64,000 nucleotides of DNA, taken from NCBI RefSeq assembly GCF_002798405.1, contig NZ_PGGV01000033.1, forward strand, positions 303,680 through 367,679, given 5' to 3'. How positions within the stretch are numbered: the first letter of the stretch is position 1; each line of letters opens with the position of its first letter. Positions 9,212 to 15,606 of this stretch are shown piece by piece. The stretch comes from Glycomyces xiaoerkulensis (GTDB lineage Bacteria > Actinomycetota > Actinomycetes > Mycobacteriales > Micromonosporaceae). The position numbers and the translations under genes were made by a program. The notes below the pieces were generated by a model. It saw only the letters and a program-made list of their open reading frames with translations. It searched no databases and had not been told where the DNA came from.

Positions 9212-10342
9212 ATGATCAGAAAAACCCTGAAAGGGTCGTTGGCCGCCGCAGCGGGACTCGCCCTCGGCCTCGGAAGCGCCGGCGTCGCCGGCGCTCAGGA
9301 CGGCGGCGACGAGGACCCCCAGCCGACCGCCACCGGCACCTACGACAAGATCGACGACGGCATCCAACTCCACGGCCTGATCGACGGCGATGAACCGGAC
9401 CGCGACCCCGCCGCCACCCTCCTCGGCCTCGAGCTCGCCGAGGACGACACCCGCCTGGTCTACTGCATCCAGATCGGGGTCCCCCTGTTCACCGAGCACG
9501 TCCACGAGGAGCGGGCCTGGGGCGACACCGAGGTCGAAGACCTGCCGCTCGTGCTCGGCGTCCTGCTCAACGGCTTCGACGGCGCCAACGCCGGGGACCT
9601 CGTCGACGCCGCCGAGGTGGCCGGCGAGGACCTCGGAGACTGGAGCGCCGAGCAGGTCGCCTACGCCGGGACCCAATCGGCGATCTGGACGCTGACCGAC
9701 GGCTGGGAAATCGACGGGGACGACCCGACCGCGGCGGGCGACGGCGTCGACAACGCCGTCACCGGCATCCAGGACTACCTGCTGGACAACACCGACCCGG
9801 TCGAAGAACCCGGCATGGACCCGGAGTTCGACGTCGACGGCTCCGAGGCCGAAACCGACGGCACCACCGTCGGCCCCTTCACCGTCGCCACCAACTTCGG
9901 CAAGGTCGAGTTCCAGCAGCCCGACGGCGCCACCATCGTCGACGAGAACGGCGAGGCGATCGACGAGTTCACCGACGGCCAGACCATCTACGTCGAATTC
10001 GACGAGGCGGAGGCCGCCACCGTCACCATCACCACCGAGTCGATCACCTGGGTCACCCCGGTCGGCCGGGCCTTCGTCCCGATCGAGGGCGAGGAGACCG
10101 TGACCGGACAGAACCTCATCCTCGCCGAGGAGCACCTGCAGGAAGTCGCGGGCGAGGTCGAGTTCGAGCTCATCGTCGAGGAGGCCCCGCCCGAGGAGAC
10201 CACCCCCGCCGCGCCGCAGCTCCCGGAAACCGGCTCCAGCCTGACCACGCTCGTGGGCGTCGGCGCCGCCGTCCTGGCCGCCGGCGCGGCCGCGATCTGG
10301 CTCATGCGCCGCCGCACCGCCACCGGCGGCGACTGGGGCTAG
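9212..10342 (+). CDS. LPXTG-anchored thioester (TQXA) domain surface protein 2
   Basis: 376 residues, paralogous to the gene before it and of the same architecture: signal peptide 1-28 (ending GVAGAQ), thioester Cys85 (VYCIQ) and Gln155 (YAGTQSAIW), a beta-sandwich (about 205-320), then LPETG at 337, a membrane segment and arginines. It is predicted to be a cell-wall-anchored covalent adhesin. Mature sequence is strongly acidic. The start is ATG 9212, where MIRKTL begins a clean signal peptide with AAAGGGA about 8 nt upstream; upstream in-frame codons would spoil the signal peptide. Confidence 0.9.
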   Translation: MIRKTLKGSLAAAAGLALGLGSAGVAGAQDGGDEDPQPTATGTYDKIDDGIQLHGLIDGDEPDRDPAATLLGLELAEDDTRLVYCIQIGVPLFTEHVHEERAWGDTEVEDLPLVLGVLLNGFDGANAGDLVDAAEVAGEDLGDWSAEQVAYAGTQSAIWTLTDGWEIDGDDPTAAGDGVDNAVTGIQDYLLDNTDPVEEPGMDPEFDVDGSEAETDGTTVGPFTVATNFGKVEFQQPDGATIVDENGEAIDEFTDGQTIYVEFDEAEAATVTITTESITWVTPVGRAFVPIEGEETVTGQNLILAEEHLQEVAGEVEFELIVEEAPPEETTPAAPQLPETGSSLTTLVGVGAAVLAAGAAAIWLMRRRTATGGDWG

Positions 10343-10375
10343 CGCTCCGGGCCACCGGCTGAGGAGACGATCGGC

Positions 10376-10406
10376 ACACGCCCGCTGGCACCGTCGGCGG
10401 GCGTGT
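10376..10406 (+). terminator. Hairpin after surface protein 2
   Basis: ACACGCCCGC (10376-10385) pairs with GCGGGCGTGT (10397-10406) across an 11-base loop, about 34 bases after the stop. It abuts the -10 of the next transcript. Confidence 0.6.
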
Positions 10407-10408
10407 GT

Positions 10409-10414
10409 CATACT
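10409..10414 (+). promoter_or_regulatory. -10 of the chorismate mutase leader transcript
   Basis: CATACT matches TATACT at five of six positions and ends seven bases before the leader-peptide GTG (10422), consistent with a leaderless transcript beginning with the leader ORF. Confidence 0.5.
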
Positions 10415-10421
10415 TGCGCAC

Positions 10422-10490
10422 GTGAACCGGAACGCGCGATTTTACTTTTACTACGGCACGGGTCGTCCGAGCCGTAGGTCGTCGCGCTGA
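10422..10490 (+). CDS. Phe/Tyr-rich leader peptide of chorismate mutase
   Basis: GTG-started 22-codon ORF encoding MNRNARFYFYYGTGRPSRRS followed by SR and TGA. Codons 7-11 are Phe-Tyr-Phe-Tyr-Tyr, an arrangement expected of a ribosome-stalling attenuator sensing Phe/Tyr charging. CTACGGC (10451-10457, on the Tyr codons) can pair with GCCGTAG (10471-10477). Overlapping GTAGGTC (10474-10480) can instead pair with GACCTAC (10495-10501). A strong terminator starts three bases later, and chorismate mutase, the entry to Phe/Tyr synthesis, follows. The peptide and mutually exclusive stems are visible; the mechanism is inferred. Confidence 0.78.
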   Translation: MNRNARFYFYYGTGRPSRRSSR

Positions 10491-10503
10491 CTGAGACCTA
10501 CTG

Positions 10504-10528
10504 CCCCGGGCGAGACGCCCGGGGTTTT
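10504..10528 (+). terminator. Intrinsic terminator / attenuator before chorismate mutase
   Basis: CCCCGGGCG (10504-10512), loop AGA, CGCCCGGGG (10516-10524), then TTTT: a classic Rho-independent terminator, unusual here in having a U-tract. It lies between the leader peptide and the chorismate mutase start at 10588, so it must be bypassed for expression. Confidence 0.85.
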
Positions 10529-10587
10529 CTCACGCCCAGGGCCCGAACCCGGACACATGATCCGAACATTCCGAAGGAGCAGCCCTG

Positions 10588-10857
10588 ATGTCCGCGACCA
10601 CCGCCGATTCCACCGGCACCGACGAACTGGCGCAGTTGCGCGGCGAGATCGACGAGCTCGACGCCGAGATCATCCGCCTGTGGAAGCGGCGCGCCGGCCT
10701 GTCCCGACGCGTAGGCGAGATCCGCATGGCCAACGGCGGCACCCGCCTCGTCCTCGACCGCGAACGCGCCATCCTCGACAAGTACCGCGACGCTCTCGGC
10801 GACGACGGCACCCAGATCGCCATGCTGGTGCTCCGCGCCGGACGCGGACCGCTCTGA
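10588..10857 (+). CDS. Chorismate mutase (AroQ type)
   Basis: 89 residues, an all-helical AroQ-fold monofunctional chorismate mutase converting chorismate to prephenate, the branch point to Phe and Tyr. It shows the family pattern LRGEIDELDAEIIRLWKRR with the catalytic arginine in helix 1, the central RRVGEIRMANG and the ERAILDKYRDALG helix. It is of the short actinobacterial type that is activated by complex formation with DAHP synthase, which is known biology; no such gene is nearby. GAAGGAG lies 9 nt before ATG. Expression is probably controlled by the upstream leader peptide and terminator. Confidence 0.88.
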   Translation: MSATTADSTGTDELAQLRGEIDELDAEIIRLWKRRAGLSRRVGEIRMANGGTRLVLDRERAILDKYRDALGDDGTQIAMLVLRAGRGPL

Positions 10858-10931
10858 CGGCACGCCGGACGAGCCGCGCCGACGGTGCCGACACGAAAGC
10901 GTCGCACCCGGCGCGGCATAATCGAACCCCT

Positions 10932-13172
10932 ATGAACGACGCTTCCGCCGCACTGCTGTCCGGCCTCAACGAACCGCAACGACAGGCCGTCGAGCACTCC
11001 GGCTCCCCGCTGCTCATCGTCGCCGGGGCCGGCTCCGGCAAGACCCGCGTCCTCACCCACCGCATCGCGCACCTCCTGGCCGAACGCGGTGCGCACCCGG
11101 GCCAGATCCTCGCGATCACCTTCACCAACAAGGCCGCCGCCGAAATGCGCGAGCGCGTCGAGCAGCTCGTCGGCACCCGCTCCCGCGCCATGTGGGTCAT
11201 GACCTTCCACTCCGCGTGCCTGCGGATCCTCCGCCGCGAGGCCCACCGGCTCGGCTGGAAGTCGAACTTCAGCATCTACGACGCCGACGACTCCCGCCGG
11301 CTGCTCACCCAGATCATCAAAGAACTCGGCCTGGACTCCAAGAAGCAGTCGCCGCGCTGGTTCGCCGCCGAGATCAGCCGGTGCAAGAACGAGCTCGTCG
11401 GCCCCGAGCAGGCCGCCGCCGTCGCCGAGGACGCCCGATCCCGCCTGATCGCCGACGTCTACGCCCAGTACGACGAGCGGCTGCGCCTGGCCGGGGCGGT
11501 CGACTTCGACGACATCATCGGCACCACCGTCCACCTCCTCCGGTCGTTCCCCGAGCTCGCCCGCTCCTACCGGATGCGGTTCCGCCATGTCCTGGTGGAC
11601 GAGTACCAGGACACCAACCACGCCCAGTACGTGCTCGTCCGCGAGCTGGTCGGCACCGGCGACGACGCCGCCGAACTGTGCGTGGTCGGCGACGCCGACC
11701 AGTCCATCTACGCCTTCCGCGGCGCCACCATCCGCAACATCATCGAGTTCGAGCGCGACTACCCGGACGCCAAGACGATCCTGCTGGAGCAGAACTACCG
11801 CTCCACGCAGAACATCCTCGACGCCGCCGACCAGGTCATCCGGAACAACAGGAACCGCGGCCGGGCCGCCGAGAAGAAGCTGTTCAGCGACCTCGGCGAC
11901 GGCCCGTCCATCCTCGGCCACACCGGCGACAACGAGCACGACGAGGCCGCCTGGGTCGCCGGACGCATCGACGAACTCGCCGACGCCGACCAGACCACCT
12001 TCGGCGACACGGCGATCTTCTACCGCACCAACGCCCAGTCCCGCGCCTTCGAAGAGGTGTTCGTCCGCCGCGGCATCCCCTACAAGGTCGTCGGCGGCGT
12101 CCGCTTCTACGAACGCAAGGAGATCCGCGACCTGCTCGCCTACCTCAAACTCACCGCCAACCCCGACGACACCGTCTCCGCGAGGCGCGTGGTCAACGTC
12201 CCCAAGCGAGGCGTCGGCGACCGCGCGGTCGACGAGATCGAGGCCCTCGCCGCCCGGGAGCGCATCTCGTTCCCGGCGGCGCTGCGCCGCGTCGACCGCG
12301 CCCCCGGCGTCTCGGCCCGCGCCCGCGGCGGCATCGAGCGGTTCTGCGAGATCATCGACGCCGCCGCGGCTCTGGCCGAGGAGGCTCCGCCCGAGGAGGT
12401 CCTCGAGCGCCTCATCGCCGACACCGGTTACCTCGAAGGGCTCGAGCAGTCGGGCGACCCGCGCGATGAGGGGCGGGTCGAGAACGTCCAGGAACTGGTC
12501 GCGGTCGCCCACGAGTTCACCGAGCAGGCCGCCCGCGGCGGACCCGACGACGAGGCCGACCTCACCCCCGACGTGGCCTCCTTCCTGGAGCACGTCGCCC
12601 TGGTCTCCGACGCCGACTCGATTCCCGACCCCGAGGCCGAGGACGGCGGCCAGGTCACGCTCATGACCCTCCACACCGCCAAGGGGCTGGAGTTCGACAC
12701 GGTGTTCCTCACCGGCATGGACGACGGCATGTTCCCGCACGAGCGGTCCATGTCCAAGGACGGCGACATCGAAGAGGAGCGGCGCCTGGCCTACGTCGGC
12801 CTGACCCGCGCCCGCAAGCACCTCCACCTGACCCGAGCCGGCACCAGGAACGTGTTCGGCCGCCCGGAGTTCTACGCGGCGAGCCGCTTCCTGGCCGAGA
12901 TCCCCTCCGGGCTCGTCGAATGGAGCGAGTCGGCCCCGCCGCTGCGGGCGGTCGGCGGCGGTAGCCCGTCGTTCGGGCAGCCGATCGCGGTCCGCAACCC
13001 GGCCGACGTGCCGTCGCTGGAGGTCGGCGACCGCGTCAACCACGACAAGTGGGGGCTGGGACGGGTCGTCGAGCTCAAGGGCTCCGGCCCTCGGGCGCAG
13101 GCCCGCATCGACTTCGGCGACGGCGAGCCCAAGTGGGTGATCCTGCGCCTGGCGCCGGTCAGCAAGCTGTAG
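10932..13172 (+). CDS. pcrA: ATP-dependent DNA helicase PcrA/UvrD
   Basis: 746 residues, superfamily 1A helicase that unwinds DNA 3' to 5' in repair and replication restart. Walker A GAGSGKTR, the DEYQDTN Walker B, GDADQSIYAFRGA, QNYRST, TLHTAKGLEFD and YVGLTRARK are all present in order. The last ~50 residues (VGDRVNHDKWGLGRV) are the C-terminal Tudor-like domain of PcrA that contacts RNA polymerase. ATG 10932 is where homology starts, and CATAAT (10917-10922) lies nine bases upstream. Convergent with the M23 peptidase. Confidence 0.95.
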   Translation: MNDASAALLSGLNEPQRQAVEHSGSPLLIVAGAGSGKTRVLTHRIAHLLAERGAHPGQILAITFTNKAAAEMRERVEQLVGTRSRAMWVMTFHSACLRILRREAHRLGWKSNFSIYDADDSRRLLTQIIKELGLDSKKQSPRWFAAEISRCKNELVGPEQAAAVAEDARSRLIADVYAQYDERLRLAGAVDFDDIIGTTVHLLRSFPELARSYRMRFRHVLVDEYQDTNHAQYVLVRELVGTGDDAAELCVVGDADQSIYAFRGATIRNIIEFERDYPDAKTILLEQNYRSTQNILDAADQVIRNNRNRGRAAEKKLFSDLGDGPSILGHTGDNEHDEAAWVAGRIDELADADQTTFGDTAIFYRTNAQSRAFEEVFVRRGIPYKVVGGVRFYERKEIRDLLAYLKLTANPDDTVSARRVVNVPKRGVGDRAVDEIEALAARERISFPAALRRVDRAPGVSARARGGIERFCEIIDAAAALAEEAPPEEVLERLIADTGYLEGLEQSGDPRDEGRVENVQELVAVAHEFTEQAARGGPDDEADLTPDVASFLEHVALVSDADSIPDPEAEDGGQVTLMTLHTAKGLEFDTVFLTGMDDGMFPHERSMSKDGDIEEERRLAYVGLTRARKHLHLTRAGTRNVFGRPEFYAASRFLAEIPSGLVEWSESAPPLRAVGGGSPSFGQPIAVRNPADVPSLEVGDRVNHDKWGLGRVVELKGSGPRAQARIDFGDGEPKWVILRLAPVSKL

Positions 13173-13188
13173 GCCGCCGGACCGGGAC

Positions 13189-14004
13189 CTAACCGAGATC
13201 CAGCCCGGCGGATTCGAGGTAGCCGAGCGGCTCGACCGGCCGGCCGTCGACGTGCAGCTCGAAGTGCAGATGCGGGCCGAACGAGAAACCGGTGTTGCCG
13301 GCGTCGGAGACGTGCTCGCCGGCCTCGACCCGCTGCCCCTGGGAGACCAGAATCTCGGAGTTGTGCGCGTAGTAGGTCTCGACGCCGTCGCCGTGGTCGA
13401 TGACCACCAGGTTCCCGAAGCCGGACTCCCAACCGGCGTGCGTCACCGTGCCGGGGAAGGCCGCGTACACCGGCGTCCCGGTGGGGGCGGCGAAGTCGAC
13501 GCCGTTGTGGTTGCGCCCCCACCTGGGGCCGAACAGCGAGGTGATGTCGATCCGGTCGAGCATCGGAGTCCATGCCACCTGCGGAGCCTGCACCGACACC
13601 GGCGAGCGGCGCCGCTCCCGTTCGGCCGGGCCGGTTCCGACCGGCTCGGTCTCGACCGGTTCGGGCGCTTCCGCGGGCGCCCGCTCGTCCGGCTCGGCCG
13701 GCGGCAGGTCCCGCCACCTGGATTCGGCGGCGGCCGATTGCGCTGCTGCGGAGGCGATGTCGGTTACGGCCTCGGATGCGCCCGGGTCCGGCTCGCCCGA
13801 GGGCAGGCCGGCGGCGGTCGCCGCGGCGACCATGGACGCTCCGGCGACGGCCGAGCCGACCACGGCGGTGTAGCGGCGCTGGGTCCCGGCGAGCAGCGGC
13901 CGGAGTTCGGCGGCCCACGAAGCGCGGTGGCGGCCTCGTATGCGGTGCGGCCGGGCGGCGTGGCGGCGGACGGTGCCCCCGTCCGCCGGTCCGGTATAGG
14001 ACAT
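13189..14004 (-). CDS. M23 (LytM-type) peptidoglycan endopeptidase
   Basis: 271 residues. An N-terminal basic cytoplasmic stretch is followed by a weak membrane segment (about 46-65), so the protein is probably a signal-anchored or secreted cell-wall enzyme. A Pro/Glu-rich spacer (about 100-135) leads to the C-terminal M23 domain, with zinc ligands in HNGVDFAAP and HLHFELH and the conserved YAHNSEI loop. These enzymes cleave peptide cross-links of peptidoglycan. GGAGGAT lies six bases before the ATG. Confidence 0.9.
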   Translation of the reverse strand: MSYTGPADGGTVRRHAARPHRIRGRHRASWAAELRPLLAGTQRRYTAVVGSAVAGASMVAAATAAGLPSGEPDPGASEAVTDIASAAAQSAAAESRWRDLPPAEPDERAPAEAPEPVETEPVGTGPAERERRRSPVSVQAPQVAWTPMLDRIDITSLFGPRWGRNHNGVDFAAPTGTPVYAAFPGTVTHAGWESGFGNLVVIDHGDGVETYYAHNSEILVSQGQRVEAGEHVSDAGNTGFSFGPHLHFELHVDGRPVEPLGYLESAGLDLG

Positions 14005-14082
14005 CGATCCTCCGGGTCCGTGGCTGCGCTCATGGACGGCAACCGGGACACCGTAGCGCCGCCGCGGGCGGCGAGGCGCGAT

Positions 14083-15072
14083 TCACACCCGGTCGGTGTG
14101 TCGCAGCAGCTCCTTCGATTCGGTGAACAGCCGCACCACCTCCGGGCGCACCTCGGCGCGCTCGGTCAGGCGCCGGGACCACCGGATCCGGATCGTCTCC
14201 TCGGCGCCGCCGACGGTGACGGCGTACTCGCCGGCCTCGCCGTCGAGGCCCGTCATGCGGGCCGCGGTCGCCTCGGGCCGGCCGCCGGCGCCCCGGCAGA
14301 TGACGAGCGTGTCCTCGGCGTGGTCGTCGTTCATGTGGCGGCAGATCGCGTCGACCGCCTCGTCGCCGAACGGGTTCGCGTCGGCCAGGCCGGAGGCGAG
14401 CTCGTCCAATACGGCTCCATTGTGGTCGTAAGCGATCAGGACCTCGTCGATCACGCGGCGCCGGTCGGCCTCACCGAGTGCGACCGCGTCCAATCGGGAA
14501 CGGTAATCGGCCTTGAACGCCTTGGGATCCGGGATCGAATCGAAACGGTAGAACCCGGCGCCGGCCGCCTCCAGGCCCAGATGCTCGCGGGCGGCCTTCC
14601 CGAACGCCTGTCCGCCGGAGAGGTCCCCCAGGTAGCGGGTGTAGGAATGGGCGATGTAGCCGCCGGCCCACACCGGCGCGGTGGCGTTGATCCGTCCGAC
14701 GTAGCGCCGCGTCGACTCCAGCGGCGCGACGCGGTCGCGCCAGTCAGGTCCGATGAGGAACTCCAGATCGGACTCGATCGCCTCGGTGCGCAGCAGCTCG
14801 TCGAAGACGAACGCCCCGGCCACCGCATCGCCGCGCCATCGCTCGCCGGCGGCCTCGATCGCCTCGTACACGAAGAGCTGCTGGGCGTGCCAGCGCGTGT
14901 AGTCCTCCCTCGACAGCGTCCCGTCGAAGAGGCGGTCGAACACGCCCGGCCCGCGCGCCTGCGGGCCGTCGGTCGGATCCAGTGCCCGGTGGCGCGACCA
15001 ACTGGCCCTCCGGATCCGGGCGGAGAACGGCAGCGACTCGACGTCGTCCTCGGCGGTCGTGTTCGCGGGCAT
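14083..15072 (-). CDS. hmuO: Heme oxygenase fused to DUF2470 domain
   Basis: 329 residues. Residues 10-225 are a biliverdin-forming heme oxygenase, with proximal His28 (WSRHRALD) and the glycine-rich distal helix YLGDLSGGQ (147-155). Residues 245-325 are a DUF2470/HugZ-like C-terminal domain (HMNDDHAEDTL). It degrades heme to release iron. ATG 15072 is preferred over upstream frames because the domain begins close after it and an iron box lies 35-53 bases upstream, as expected for promoter control. The gene stands alone; no heme transporter is adjacent. Confidence 0.9.
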   Translation of the reverse strand: MPANTTAEDDVESLPFSARIRRASWSRHRALDPTDGPQARGPGVFDRLFDGTLSREDYTRWHAQQLFVYEAIEAAGERWRGDAVAGAFVFDELLRTEAIESDLEFLIGPDWRDRVAPLESTRRYVGRINATAPVWAGGYIAHSYTRYLGDLSGGQAFGKAAREHLGLEAAGAGFYRFDSIPDPKAFKADYRSRLDAVALGEADRRRVIDEVLIAYDHNGAVLDELASGLADANPFGDEAVDAICRHMNDDHAEDTLVICRGAGGRPEATAARMTGLDGEAGEYAVTVGGAEETIRIRWSRRLTERAEVRPEVVRLFTESKELLRHTDRV

Positions 15073-15106
15073 GCGGCCCCCAATGGGTCGGGCGGTCGTC
15101 GATCCT

Positions 15107-15125
15107 GCCGGTAAGGCTAACCTAA
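15107..15125 (-). promoter_or_regulatory. DtxR/IdeR iron box upstream of heme oxygenase
   Basis: On the minus strand TTAGGTTAGCCTTACCGGC; it agrees with the 19-bp DtxR/IdeR palindrome at about 15 positions, the left 14 bases being nearly perfect. It sits 35-53 bases before the ATG, so Fe-bound IdeR should repress heme oxygenase under iron sufficiency. Confidence 0.75.
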
Positions 15126-15346
15126 CCGTCCCGGCTGCGCCAGTGCTCGGCCGGACCGGGCCGACCCCGTCCGCGCGGTGCCCCGGACGATCGGCGACAA
15201 TGATTCGAACCACATATCAGACGTACGGCTGAGCCAGAAATAGCCTGAGGTTCACCCCGCGGGACTTCCCACGCCTGCGAGGACTGTGGCACCATTGGCT
15301 TGTCTGGTCCCCTTGACAACTCGAATCCAGGACCATGGGAGGCCTT

Positions 15347-15574
15347 GTGAAACCGGTCAGACTGCTCAAGAAGCTCGCTGCGACCGCAGCCGCGGGTCTT
15401 CTCGCTCTCGGCCTCACCGCGGGGACCCCATCCGTCGCCGCTGCGAACTCGAGTGAGATCGCCGCCACCGTAACGACGCAGGACGGCAACTCCAACGAGA
15501 TCGGCTCCGCAACGGAGGACAACTCCAACGAGATTGCCTACACGACGTCCGGTAACTCCAACGAGATCGGCTGA
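15347..15574 (+). CDS. Small secreted peptide with NSNEI repeats
   Basis: 75 residues; I do not recognise a family. A basic start (KPVRLLKK) and a hydrophobic core form a signal peptide ending near SVAAA (about 33). The mature ~42 residues hold four regularly spaced copies of N-S-(N/S)-E-I-(G/A), joined by short Thr/Ser/Gly/Asp linkers. The spaced Asn/Gly repeats faintly recall curli or rodlin units; that is only an analogy. GTG 15347 has GGGAGG just upstream, whereas the in-frame ATG 15335 has none well placed. It lies 32 bases before the GGDEF-EAL gene and is probably co-transcribed with it. Confidence 0.7.
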   Translation: MKPVRLLKKLAATAAAGLLALGLTAGTPSVAAANSSEIAATVTTQDGNSNEIGSATEDNSNEIAYTTSGNSNEIG

Positions 15575-15606
15575 CGCCGGGGAGGGCCCGCGTCTCAGGA
15601 CAGACC

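Noticed and set aside
15313-15318. TTGACA as the -35 of the NSNEI peptide gene
   Set aside because: No -10 lies at a workable distance before the start; a 17-base spacer would fall inside the start region.
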